A DNA stretch of 64,000 nt, taken from Adiantum capillus-veneris (Eukaryota; Streptophyta; Polypodiopsida; Polypodiales; Pteridaceae). Shown here in pieces: positions 22,570 through 34,700 of this stretch. The stretch lies in NCBI GenBank assembly GCA_014529385.2, contig CM043964.1:136129420-136193419 (forward strand), read 5' to 3'. The stretch's first letter is position 1. Every line of letters begins with the position of its first letter. A program made the position numbers and the translations under genes. A model generated the notes under the pieces. That model ran no database searches and was not told where the DNA came from. It saw only the letters and a list, made by a program, of their open reading frames with translations.

Positions 22570-22925
22570 GCATGAAGCGGGTGAAGAGAGCCCTCAATGG
22601 AATATAGGGTATTGCTGCCTTCACTCATGGTGGGCTCCGTCGATCCAAAAGTACTGGTGAAATGTCTTCAGAAGATAGGGAAGAAGGTGGATCTTCAGGG
22701 CGGCAAGAGTCACTACATCCCCGACACAATGACCATCTAGACAACCTCTAGTCATTCAACAGCAACTTCAAAGTTAGTAACAAGAGCAAGAACGGTCTAA
22801 AGGGCCAATTGCTGTCGTCAGATGTGGATGGAGATGAGGCAGCGTCACCACCGGAAGTTAACTCTCACATCTTTAGTGATGAGAATGCCAACTCTTGCCG
22901 AGTTATGTGAAAAATTATGTGTTAA
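22570..22925 (+). pseudogene. Captured HMA-domain (HIPP-like) gene fragment inside the CACTA element
   Basis: One frame reads CMKRVKRALNGI, a stop, GIAAFTH. A shifted frame then reads VGSVDPKVLVKCLQKIGKKV followed by DLQGGKSHY. These match the two halves of a heavy-metal-associated domain of plant isoprenylated HIPP proteins, namely C-x-KVKKAL-x-GI-x-GV and GxVDPxxLxKxLxKxGKxxEL. A tail with SNKSKNGLKGQLLSSDVDGD follows. The fragment is broken by a stop and a frameshift and the first metal-binding Cys is not visible. It lies upstream of the transposase gene, between two internal direct repeats, and resembles the gene-fragment capture known for CACTA and Pack-type elements. The source gene is not in the window. 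Confidence 0.6.
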
Positions 22926-23041
22926 ATCAGTTTTAAGGTTCTTATAATCCCTGTTAGTTTAGTTCTTTGTTTTTAATATAACATAATTTACGTTAGATTT
23001 AGATTTATGTTATATTAGATTAGACTTAGGTTTATTTAGGT

Positions 23042-23046
<5 letters not shown>

Positions 23047-23118
<72 letters not shown>
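23047..23118. repeat. (CA)n microsatellite
   Basis: An uninterrupted CA run of about 72 bp directly before the second internal direct repeat of the CACTA element. Confidence 0.97.
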
Positions 23119-23119
<1 letters not shown>

Positions 23120-23270
23120 GAAGAAGAGAGTTTTAACGTCGTAGGAAACTATCCCAAAAGACGTTAAAGATTAGGTTAGATGTAGACTTACGTTAAATTA
23201 GATTTAGGTTTATTTTTAGTTAGATTTACGTTTATTTAGATTTACGCTTATTTACGTTAGATCGAGTCCA
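23118..23270 (+). repeat. Internal direct repeat, copy 2, in the CACTA 5' region
   Basis: A second copy of the segment at 22385-22560, again preceded by CA-rich DNA. Related sequence also lies at about 22200-22280 and, inverted, at 45120-45320. Confidence 0.85.
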
Positions 23271-23551
23271 CGCAAGAATTACTTACGGTTTAGGGTTTAG
23301 AGTTAGACGAACAGTGAAAAGATCTACTGTGAAAAGATGTTAAGATGCTGTGAAGTGCTACAGCTAGAGAAGAGGCAAAGGGGTTTTGTCCACTACATGC
23401 AGTATCATGTAGACGTGGGTGTGTAGATTTCTTGTACCCACAAATATAGGTATTGACCAATAAAGACGAGATTATAACCCGGTGGTTCTGATCTCCGTGC
23501 ACCTCTAGACCGAGGTGTGCGGGGATTGGACATGACTAGAGAATGTGAGGT

Positions 23552-23554
<3 letters not shown>

Positions 23555-23620
<66 letters not shown>
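23555..23620. repeat. (GA)n microsatellite
   Basis: A GA run of about 66 bp, 65 bp upstream of the likely tnp2 start codon. Confidence 0.97.
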
Positions 23621-23623
<3 letters not shown>

Positions 23624-23685
23624 GACGAAGAATGCCAATAGAATATTAAATTTATTGTCCAGGTTATAAGTTTTTTATCCTCATT

Positions 23686-26600
23686 ATGAGTAGCGACGAG
23701 GATGTGGGACCGTCCAACCGAAACACCTATCTCTCAACGAGGGTCTTATGTCCTTGTAATCAATGCAAGCATGCTGTGCGACGGACAAGACGTGTTTCTT
23801 TGCAGCACGTTCGCAATTTGGCGAGTTCGATCCATCTATTATAGATCGAGTTGTTGCCAATTATAACTCGTCGGACTCTGACGCTGGCCAACAAGCAGCA
23901 ATCTTGCAACCCAATAGACGTGTTCGCAGGCGCTTTGGTCAAGCAGCATATGTGAGGCCACAAGATGTAGCCTCTGACAGCTTGGGGGATGATCATGCAG
24001 AGCACATTCCAACGAGGCAATGTTTGAGCCCGAGATTGATGAAATGATCGAGACGATCATGGATTCAGAAAGGCTTATCTATGATGATATGAAAAGTGAA
24101 GCCGATACGCCATTGTATAATGGAGCACGTATGTCTAGATTGAAAGCACTCCTGGTTCTTCTCAACATGCAGGCAAAGTTTGGATGGAGTGACACTAGCG
24201 TCACAGCGCTTTTCAGGTGATCTATTACAATTAGTTTACTTTAATAAAACTCTAAATGTATAATGATCTGATAGATTTTTACACGACTGTATCATATTTT
24301 TATGTTGTGTAGATTGCTGAAAGAGCACATACTACCAGCTGACAATGTGATGCCAGATTCCCGAGATGAAGCAAGAAAGATTTTGCGAAACTTGGGGATG
24401 GATTACAATTCTATCCACGCTTGTCCTAATGACTGCATTCTTTTCAGAGGGGAATACATAGACATGGAGAAGTGTCCGAAATGTGATTCCGAAAGATATC
24501 GAGTAGATCTCCACGGGACAAAAATTCCACAAAAGGTTTTGCGACATTTCCCTCTGCTTCCTCGCATCAAGCATTTCTTCGAATGTAAGTCCATGGCCGC
24601 CCTAGCATCATGGCATGAGGAGAATAAATCTTCGGATGGTGTGCTACGAATTCCTGCAGATTGCGTAGCGTGGAAACATATAGATGGAACATGGTCGGAT
24701 TTTGCCAGGGAAGCTCGAAATTTGCGCTTAGGCCTGGCTATGGATGGCGTAAATCCATTTGGTCAAAGATCAACATCTTACAGTGTATGGCCCGTTGTCA
24801 TCGTCAACTACAACATTCCCCGTGGTTGACTACGAAGAAGGGGCACCTATGGCTAAGCTTGATTGTGCCAGGGCGATATAAAGTGGGGAATATGGATGTG
24901 TATCTTCGTCCACTATTGGAAGAGCTACAACAATTGTGGATTGGCATAGAGGTGGTGGATATGAGCCGACACACAGGACGACGGAATGCTTTGATCAGAG
25001 GCATTCTAATGTGGACCATGCATGACTATCCCGGGCTAACAGAATGCTCAGGTGATCTATTGACACTCCTCACTCAGACACTGTAAATCTTGTTTTTTCC
25101 CATAGTTGATCTATTATCATGTGTATACATGCAGGGCTTCAAACAAGCGGATACAGAGCATGTGTCACATGTGGACCTAGACTGAATGCACGTAGGGCAC
25201 CCTCACTGAAGAAGCAAATCTACGAAGGTCATCAAGCGTATCTTCCAGAGAATCATGTGTTACGCGACGGCTTTTTGGGAAGAGAGCCACCAAGGATGTC
25301 TGCACAAGCATGGTTAGAGCAGAAGGAGATGTGCGATGACGGATTGCCTCCAGGGATGAAGAGACTATCTCTATGGTACGAGTTACCATACTGGCCCCGA
25401 CTCATGATCAATCACTTGCTCGATCCAATGCACATATTCAAGAATGTGGGTAATCTACTATGGGACCATCTGACCGGCAAGAAAGATACTTTGGGAGCCA
25501 GAGTTGACCTTAGAAATGTGGATCGTATGGAGCAATATTGGCCGCAAACAGCGTCTGATGGATCGATAAAACTCCCTAAAGCACCATGGATTTTCACAGG
25601 AGCCCAAGAACGCAAAGTAAAAGAGAGCATTCGATCTTTGCGGACCCCCACTGGCGTAATGCACTCGCTCCGAACGTGTTTTACTAAAGAAGGAAAGCTT
25701 ACCGGTTTGAAGTCACACGATTGGCATAAAATGTGTCAGGTACGTTCATAGTGGACTTTAATATCATTGCATAAAATGTGGACTTTAATATCATTGCTGC
25801 ACATACTTTACAGTTTATTTTACCGGTTGCCATTGAGGGATGTTTGTCTCTCGACATCCGTAACACAATCTACAAACTTGCAAAGCTGGTGCAATGGATC
25901 TCACAAAAGGAGATCAACGTAGACTCCATACCATTCGCCAAACTAAATGCTGCGGAGCTTGTGTGCATGTTTGAGAAACATTTTCCTACTACAATGCTAA
26001 CCATTCAGGTGCATCTTCTTGTTCACATAGTTGATGAGGTGGAAATAGCTGGCACAGTTCATTCCAGATGGATGTTCTTCTTAGAACGTTTCATGAAAAC
26101 GCTTAAGGGATATGTGCGTCAAAAGGCACGTTCGGAGGGTAGCATGGCAGAAGGTTGGTTGGTATCAGAGTCCCTAGTGTACATTGGAGAGTGGCTAGAC
26201 GGATTTGATAAATCCCGGGACACGCTATGGCGAACCATAGATGATGAGCGCATATCTGGGATTGTCATGTGCAATCTCGGTGTTGAGAAGAAGATGACGG
26301 AAGATCTAGAGGCTAAAATCAACCGATTTTGCATGCTTCACAATCCAGTGATGCAAAAGTGGATTTCACAATATGAGGATGCAAAGCAAGAGCGACAAAG
26401 GGCACGAATCGAGTGGAGACGGGGAAGACGACCACCGATGCACTATCCAGCGGTTCTGGAGAGCCTACCAACCTTCATGAGCTTAAGATGGTTGCACAAC
26501 CAATTGAAAAGCGCACAACAATGCGGTGACGAAGTGACTGAGGAAGAGTGGGAGTACTCTCGGGGTTGCGCGACCAAGGTAAGTTTGCAATGTACGACTA

Positions 26601-27411
26601 GCAAGTGACTTTATTTATAAACGTTTGAACGGCCACTCATAATCTTTGTTCGTTGTAGTATAAGTCATACACAGCAGCATGGTGTAAAGGTCGACATTTT
26701 AGGGTGGAACGAATCGACAAAAAGCGTTTTACTCAAGATTGTGGAATCATGGCAAAATTTGAACAGTCTAGTCGACGACGTTCCTCTGATGCAGATCCTG
26801 TGGTGGCGGAACTCACTTACTTCGGCACGCTGCAAGAGATTTTGAGGATCGATTACAGAGGATTTTTTGTCGACTTGTTCGACGTGCAATGGTTCAAGAT
26901 AATCATGGAGGGTCGCAACGCTACTGTGCGTAGAGGAGAGTCTGGTTTTCTTGAGGTGGATTCTACTAAGAAATGGACTGACCTAAGAGACACTTTCGTA
27001 CTACCCGAGCATTGTGAACAAGTAAGTATGTAAATAGTTAACATCCCCTTTTTACAAGTTATGTGCTTGAAAGCTCTCATGTAAGTTATGTGGCTCTGGC
27101 AGGTAATATTTCATCCTACAAAGTCTACATCAAACTGGTGGTACGTCATAGAGGTAGCCCCTCGTAGTGCAAGGACGTATGAAGGCTACCATGTGCCAAT
27201 CACAACGACATCAATGGAGGAGATCAGAGAAGATGCTCAATCAGAAGCCGCTGCGGTGGTGCCAGACGAGCATCAAGATGCTACTACTCTATATGGGGTG
27301 CATGCAGAGGAGCTACAAAATGAAACAGAGGATATGTGTTTAAACGGAGAGCTCTATATAGATATAGGAAGTTATGCTGAGTTATGCGAGGATGAGAGAG
27401 AGATCTCTTAA
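23686..27411 (+). pseudogene. tnp2: CACTA transposase TNP2, six exons, frameshifted
   Basis: It begins MSSDEDVGPSN with the N-terminal CPCNQCKH of the transposase-associated domain. It continues through GEFDPSIID, CPNDC, CPKCDSERYR and LGLAMDGVNPFG, then LSLIVPGRYKVGNMDVYLRP. Next come LIRGILMWTMHDYPG, ACVTCGPR and LLDPMHIFKNVGN. The DUF4218-like part has FILPVAIEG, MFFLERFMKTLKGYVRQKAR and SMAEGWLVSESLVYI; the DUF4216-like part has ELTYFGTLQEI and FDVQWFKI. Introns with GT..AG ends: 24217-24312, 25052-25134, 25740-25813, 26579-26658 and 27022-27102. All five rejoin conserved sequence (for example FRLLKEH, CSGLQTSGY, CQFILPVAIEG). One-base shifts near 23815, about 24015 and 24820 break the frame. 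Stop TAA is at 27409-27411. The protein would cut and join CACTA ends. Confidence 0.92.
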
Positions 27412-27683
27412 AGCCACAAATATTGTATTTGAACAATTTTGCTCCGTGTTGTAAAAGCTCTGGCTCTCTAAGTACCTTCCATGGTGTATAACGCTCTTTT
27501 CTACTCGCGCTCACATCTTTTGATTGAAAATTCTGAGTTTTCGACTTGCCTCTTCTATCACTCAATTCATTGCGTCATTGTATTTATATGCGTCATTACG
27601 TCATTGTATTTAATGGTCTTTGCGTCATTGTCTACTCTATTCATTCAATATTAAGTTTAAATATTCGTGTGTTTAATGCAGGT

Positions 27684-28991
27684 ATGGATGATGAGGAGTT
27701 TCTTTCTTCTTTGTCACCGCAGCAGAGACAGTGGTACGTGGAGCGTCATCGCTCTGGCGCATCATCGCGCGTTCCTACTCCATCCGCATCTCCCTCTCTT
27801 TCGGAGCATTCGGCGCGCTCCGAAGCTTCGGCGTCGACGAGACGAGCTTCACACTCGTCTAGACACCGGCGCTCTAGTGGTGGCGGTGGCGGTTGTTGTG
27901 GGGATTCCGCCACCGATGCCTCCACACCGCCTCGTGTTCGACGAGGCTCTTTACCCTCCCCTTCTTTGCCCGCCCCCACACCAGCCACAGCATCGCCATC
28001 TACGCCAGGTTTTGCACGGCTGACTGTTCCTAGAAGCTACACACCTCTACCTACTCCGCAGGAGCCACCCCACTCGACACTCCTCGCTTCGGGGCCCAGA
28101 CGCCGGTGGAGACACCTGACGTCCGTACCCCCATCGACACGCCGCTAGAGACCCCTGCCGGGACACCCAGGTTCACGCGTCACCGGCCAGAGGGCTTGCC
28201 TTACTCCGTCGACATCAGCGGCGGCATCATCATGGATGATGACGGCAAGAAGGTGATCTCGCGCATGCGTGGTCTTTGCTCTCAGCTGTTTAGACACTAC
28301 ATACTAACAAATGGAGTGAAGTACCAAGTGATTTAAAAAACAGAGTCATCAGCATACTTCATGATGAGTTTCCCGTTCCAACACGGGATCAGCGCTTCAA
28401 TGAAGACCTGATGAAGATTCGAATGCGCGAATACTGCAAACACAAGCGTTCCGAAGTGCAAAAAGCAATCAAGAATGGGTGGAACAGGCCAGATTGGCTG
28501 GCCAAAGAAGATTGGAAGAATGCGAAGAAAGCAGCGCGCGAGAATCCCGACAAGTGGAAGCAACAAAAGGATGCAGCCAGAGCGCGAGTAGAGGCAGGGA
28601 GCTCGCACCACTTGGGGAGCGGTGGATGGGCATCATTTGAGGCCGATTTTGTAAGTGTTTTCACATTGCTCTTTATGTTCGATAGTTTAGGGTTTATGAG
28701 TTTTTTAATTCTAACATAATGAAATCTTTGTATGTTTTGACAGTGGTCGATGACAGGACGTGATCCCACACCGTACGAGCGCGAGTACGCAGGCAGGAAG
28801 GGCTTAAACGCCCTGATGGACATTCTCAGTTCTCGCGGCGGCATGGTTAGTATTAGGGTTTACTCTTTTTTATTTTTTGTATTGTTTTATAAATGTCGTT
28901 ATATGTTTATACTTACTGAAAGCTGTCTTATTGTCTTTTTTTGTAGAATCCGACAGATACGCCGCTTGGACGCGATGAGACGTTTGACTAG
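27684..28991 (+). pseudogene. Second CACTA gene (TNP1/Transposase_24-like), frameshifted
   Basis: It starts MDDEEFLSSLSPQQRQWYVE, then has a Ser/Arg/Pro-rich low-complexity region with a Gly run. A shifted frame carries TPVETPDVRTPIDTPLETPA and LPYSVDISGGIIMDDDGKKV. Another shift gives WSEVPSDLKNRVISILHDEF, then NGWNRPDWLAKEDWKNAKKA and SSHHLGSGGWASFEADF, the pattern of the accessory plant transposase family. Introns are 28651-28743 and 28846-28946, both GT..AG. The last exon ends NPTDTPLGRDETFD with TAG at 28989-28991. It lies 270 bp after tnp2 on the same strand. In En/Spm the equivalent protein binds subterminal repeats. Two frameshifts (about 28070 and 28300) disable this copy. Confidence 0.8.
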
Positions 28992-29343
28992 ACGACGTCA
29001 GTTTAGCCGTAGCTAGATAGCATTAGTTTAGGGTTTCTCATAGCTTATGTATCATGAGACGGATTTTATACGTCTTTTTGAACCATGTATATTATTACAT
29101 TTGTCACCGCAGTTCCTTTTGCCAATCAATTCTTTATGCCTATGATGTTGTACAATTGTCATTATTACATTTGCCAATCAATTCATTTTGCCTATGATGT
29201 GTACAATTGTCAATTTTGCAAACAATGCGTCTTGTGGGTGACTATTTTGGGTCTATTATCTACCCTTGCACTTTTTTTAAAAAGTGAATCAAGTACAATA
29301 TGGTTGATGGGTGAATGCCCTGCCACCAAAAAAAAATTCTCTC
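28992..29343. other. 3' untranslated part of the CACTA element
   Basis: AT-rich, with the phrase ATTGTCATTATTACATTTGC repeated in variant form. No gene is seen. Confidence 0.5.
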
Positions 29344-29545
29344 GGACGTCGCTATAAACGTCGCTATTTATGGCTCTGTAGCATCGCTATGAGCGTCGCT
29401 ATAGTCTTCTGTGTAAACGTCGCTATAACCGTCGCTATGAGCGTCTCTATATAGCGACGCATATAGCGACGCCTATAGCGACGCATATAGCGACGCTCTC
29501 GTAGCGACGCTCGTAGCGACGGTTTTAACGACGCCGGGGGTTATA
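29344..29545. repeat. Right subterminal repeats in mirror arrangement
   Basis: Five copies of CGTCGCTA in the left half are followed by six copies of TAGCGACG in the right half, with the switch at about 29455. The cluster can therefore fold on itself and matches the motif at the left end. Confidence 0.88.
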
Positions 29546-30364
29546 AAAACCCAGTGTATTTCCGTCGCTAACAGAGTCACAAGAGCACACAACCTCTTGT
29601 AGTGTGTGGCTTTCATTGTTTTTGTTTTCCTTGTGTCTTTAGTCTAAGGTTGTTTGTTGAGGTCCTTATATATTTTTGATTACTATCTTAATAGTTTGAC
29701 CAGTCAATGGGACTATAATAGTATCCACCAACACTAAAGTTGAATTTTCATTAAGTGTTAGCTACTATTGGTAGCCCTTCCTATATTTTTTCATGAGTGC
29801 AAGACCAGTGTTAGGGAAAGTCTATTTCAATAAGCGGCTAGGTTTCATCCTTGTCAAGATGCAAACTGGAAACTTTTTCAAATGTGCAAGATTTTGAACT
29901 ATTTTCTTGTGTATTTTATGGGTTTTTCGTCCCTTTACCATCTTTTACAATTGGCTAATCTCGGTTTTCAACCGGCTCTAGGCTAAGCTGAGGTAAACCT
30001 TTTCTGAACACAACACAAGATAGAGCCTTTCATTAGTAGGCAAAGTAAATATTACCTTGGCCAACTTGACTAGCCTAAAAGTTTAAGCATCAAATGTGTC
30101 TACCACCTATTGGATGATAGACATCTCTTCTTTAGAAACCTTTATAAGCTTATTCATTCCCTACCTTGTCAATGAATTTTTCTCCTCATCTTTGAATACA
30201 TGTTACCAAAGGAAGATAAGATATGGTAAACTTTTCTTCCTCTATGACAAGCTTCATAGCCTTGGAACCTTTTCCCGTAACCATAGAAGGAGTTTGGTGT
30301 GTACCTTTATTGGAAGCTGGCAACTGCTTGTGGTTGGAAGCTAGATGATGACATATGCGAGCTC

Positions 30365-31700
30365 CTATGTGGCTTTTGAGCCATTATAAACTCCATGAAA
30401 TATTAGTCCAAATAAGTCCTTTAGATTTACTGTACCATTAGAAAATACCCAATCAACCTCATGTGGTCCAAACCAAGCATTTTTTAGATTTGGATACTTA
30501 GGTCCCAATTTGGAGTGATAAAGTAAGACTAAATCTTTCTTTAAAAATTCTCGAACCTTCAGCTTTACTATCACGCCTATACTTCCTTCTTTGTTGCACC
30601 ACCTCTTGTTTCAACATTGCTCTTTGTCTGATTCTGTCCAGCTCGAGTACATTCCCTAGCCTTTTCTTCATATTGGTGTTATAATCCAAACCATGCTTAG
30701 TAGCTACCCTTAAATTGAGAATTGTGAGTTCTAATGAAACTATTGTTTTTGTTCCAAAAACCATTCTAAATGTTTTCATTCTAGTAGTGATCTTGTAGGC
30801 TATCCTACACACCCATAGAGATGTCTGAAGCTTGATATCTCAATTATGAGGTTGCTTTTGGGAAATTTGGTCATAGTTGTCGTGATGATTTTTTAACTTA
30901 TTCAACCTGACCATTTGTACGTTAATTATTTTTGATGCTTAATGGAAAATAGTTGAGTCGATCCAAATAGTTTCATTGATGAAATGACTTCCTTGATATG
31001 AAACTATTTCTAAAGGACAACCATACCAACAGATGATATACTCATAAATGAATCAAGATATGGATTTTACTTTCTTATTGAAAGTGATTTGGCTTCAACC
31101 CCTTGCTCACATAGCATGTTGCCATGACTATGTACTTATTCCTTCTGCATGTTACCCTCTTGAAACATCCCATGAAGTCTAATACCCATTGCATGAATGC
31201 TTCTAAGAGTTGAATGGTAGTTGAAGGTTTCATATGGAATTGGCACCTCTTGTTCCCTTAGTGTCTTAATTCTGAAGCCACTCAAAAACCATGCTCTCAT
31301 TCTCTTCTATGAAGGTGGTTCATGTAGCTGTCTGTTGGCAAGCTCCTTGATTTTCTCCACTTAGCTTCTTACCGATAATTTTCCTTGTTGTATTCTATAC
31401 AATTTACACAGGATGTCCTCATCTCCTCTATTCTCACTGTATTTGAGAATGAAGGTTTTATTCAATTTAGAATAAGTTTTCAATTTTTTCAGTAGGCAAT
31501 GGTAATACCATTCCTTGGCTGCATCCTTTAGAGTTTGGGAAAAATATTATGTCCGATCTTCTTCTTCTATACTCTTGAGTTCAAAGACTTGAATGTGTAC
31601 ATATGAATCATCCATTCTGCTTCCTTTGAAAAGAAATTTTAGATCAGTGGTCTTCTTTCTTCTTTTGGGTTTGACAAAATAGTTAGTGTCTGCTTTTGAA
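30365..31700 (-). pseudogene. Ty3/gypsy relic with gag joined directly to integrase
   Basis: From 31.7 kb downward the minus strand reads MDDSYVHIQVFELKSIEEED, FSQTLKDAAKEWYYHCLLKK and LRIKTLREQEVPIPYETFN-like gag sequence. Within about 100 bp it passes into integrase, with GVEAKSLSIRK and SSMKLFGS. Then comes the integrase C-terminal part: MCRIAYKITTRMKTFRMVFG, LRVATKHGLDYNTNMKKRL and FLKKDLVLLYHSKLGPKYPN, ending near VFSNGTVNLKDLFG at 30365. Protease, reverse transcriptase and RNase H are absent. Stops and shifts are frequent. An internal deletion between gag and integrase is the simplest explanation. Confidence 0.8.
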
Positions 31701-34700
31701 ATTGTCTCACGTTCCTTTCCTCTTTGAGGTTATTGATTCATAATGCTTTGATTTATACCTACTCAATTCTTTGGTATCAGCTGTTGTCTTTGACTTGCCT
31801 TTCCTACTAGTAGATCTGATGCTATGTGAATTGGTGGTATCGTTCAGATCTTACTAACTCTGCCGCTTTTGGAATTTTTAGAATTTATTGAAGCTCTCTA
31901 AGGTTTGATGAAATTACTGCTCTGACACTTCAACATCAGTACTTACCTTATTTCCCTCTTTAGCAAATGCCTTTGTGGTTTCTGACCTTTTGCTAGACGG
32001 TATACTATCGTGGTAGGTGGATGACTAACTCTGAGTAAAAAATAGGACACTGGATTTGTCAAGAGCTGTAAGCTCACCATCATGATCGCCAAAGGGAAAG
32101 AGCTGGAGCTAACGACTTTTCCAACGATAGTCTTACAATTCCTGAATAGGAAATTTGAACACCAAAAAGTGGTAAAATTTGATAGTGGTTCAAAGCCTCA
32201 ACTATACTCAACTACTGGGTTCACCAATTCATATGAATTGGGGGACTAGTGAAACTCATGATGAGAAGCAGGGAATACTAGAACAAACTAACTAAATGAA
32301 CAAAGCAATTGGATGAGTTTAGATTGTAGAGTCACTAAATAGAATACAAATCAAAGCATGGTTCACATTACAATGATGATTATATCTGAATACACATTGA
32401 TTTAGACTCAGATTCTGACAAGACTTTCTCTTAGTGAAACATTGATAGGAGACTCCAAATGAGACTGATTGATAATTCAAGATCAATCTCTAGCTCAAAG
32501 TGATACAAGTGGCCCACAATGGTCATACTAATGATCCTTAATGGTCCCAAAAATGAGATTGGTGGCCCTTATTTATATGTGTAATCTCTAGGGCTCTGAT
32601 TGTTCCACCTATGTGGAGTATGGAACTACTGCAACACCTCAATATGTTTGTTCTGCTACAACACCTCAATATGAGACAACTTCTAGGAGTTGTCAAGCAA
32701 GAGGCTCTGGTTGCTAGATTTTGTCCCTGAGGAGAGTGCTATCAACACAAACATCATTGAGGTTGACAAGGAGATTGCTTCCACCATGTACAAGTTACAA
32801 ACTTAAAGTTACAAAGGAGTCATCAAGGAATTTTTCAATGCATATCAAGTTTGAAAGAACTGAAGGGAGCTCCAACAAGCATTTTAGCACTAAGGGAATT
32901 GGTAATTAATAAAACCTATGTCTTGATTTGAAGCAATTACCTATTTGTGAACACACTTAGATCACAATCACACACCGTGCCAAGGGAATCAAGCCCTTTG
33001 GCTGATCAATTGACTCAAGAAAGAACATTTGACCACTACTTTCTCTTACCTCTCTCTTCTCTCTTCCCTTTTTGTGTCAAACAATTTTAATAAAGGCCTC
33101 ACGCTCTCGTAAGAAACACAACTTGCCCAAATGCACATATGAGCAATGCCCTTAGCTTTGTCCCTTTCTCTTTATTATCAATGGATAGTTGGATTGCAAG
33201 CAATTGGGAGGGTCTAAGCCTAAATTATTGATTCAAGTTATTTTAACCTTGCACCTTAACTCAAACTAGTGTCCTTTGTCCATTGACCACGAGCAATCAT
33301 CAAGTACTCGATAGTTTCTCTCTACAATGTCATGCTAGGTCTACTAAACCCGTGCTCTTGGAATGCCTAAAATTGTGTGGATTTTTTATATGTGACACAA
33401 CACACAACTTCACTAAGGCCACAAGACACTAAACACACCTACCCAACCCATTTTGGGATAAGCAGGGAGCCTTCACATATAGATTTTTCAATGTTGCACT
33501 ATTGACTAATTGTGACTATAACTCACTGTGCCAACAAACATGCACCCTGGATGTCCATGCACATGTCCACCCAATGACCCTCAATTATATCCCACACAAG
33601 CATGTTCAAGAGGAATCAAGGGTGGAGGTGAAATCGGCATGCATGTAGATTGTGAGTTTTTTGATTGGGTGGATTGCGATTACAAATTTGCAATATAATA
33701 CATCCAAATACACCATATATTTCAAGGATTTAATGAGCCTCGTGATTACAGTACACGGTTTGCTATGAAGGGGTTGTGGGTCCAAGGTCACACTCCCCCG
33801 AGTTTACCAACACCTACCCAACTCCACTTTTAACATCGATTCAATATTTGTTGAATGTACAAATGTGCATCAAACAACCCACATGCTCTTAACCATAGAT
33901 CCCATTTGAACCATACCTACGTAAGATAATGGAGAGGGCCCGCAACAACTTGCATGACTTTTTGCACCGTTGTACTCCACATCACAAGCAAACGTGATGC
34001 ACAATCTTGAATAGCCTATTGTCTTTTGGTGTATCTCAATATAGCACTAATAGTTGTCTTGCAGCCAATGAACCAATTGGGTACGTCCTCATGCAAAGGA
34101 AATTTTTGTTTAGTATAATCCAAGCTACAAAGTTTGAAAGTTACCTCTAAACTTTAAAGTACAATTCAAGATAGAAAATCAACAAAATTTGGAAGAATTT
34201 AGTGGCAAAACTTTAAATGTAGTCAATTCACTTCAAAATTTCTCAAATGTAGGTTTTCGAAGTCTTTAGAAAAAAGTATAATTTGATGCAAGATTATGGA
34301 ATCCATGTCTTTCCAATGTTTGTCACTTGGCTCATAACGGAAAACCTTCTTGAACCCGGGGGAAACACTTTTTTTAAAAGAAGGACATGCCACCTATGAG
34401 CGGAGAGTCTTAGAAAAACACCTATTCATGATTAGTATATGGTAATTATAACCCCCCTTCTTATGCTTATCAAAGCCATTGTGAAAAGCAATATTATATC
34501 CCTATCTTTTATATAAAGTTTTGTGTGGCTCTTTGAAAACACAATATGGCTAACTTTGTTGCGTAGTAAAACTCTCTTTTGTGTTTTTTTGTCATTAGTT
34601 TGTGAACACACCTTAATGGAATTTCTTGTATTCCTAAGCCTTAGATAACCCTAGCACCATAAGAGACGATGAAAATGAAGAAGTACTTATTAAATAATCC

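Larger units (their letters stand above)
21488..29604 (+). mobile_element. CACTA (En/Spm-type) DNA transposon with both ends
   Basis: The element is 8117 bp, from CACTACAAGAGG at 21488 to CCTCTTGTAGTG ending at 29604, exact inverted termini of 12 bp, flanked by TGT on both sides. GCGACGC-type subterminal repeats lie inside both ends, as expected for transposase-binding sites. It holds a tnp2-type transposase gene (23686-27411) and a second gene (27684-28991), both on the plus strand in the normal order. It also has a long 5' region with microsatellites, internal duplications and a fragment resembling a host HMA gene. Frameshifts in both genes make it non-autonomous now, although its ends could still be moved by a relative. 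Confidence 0.95.
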
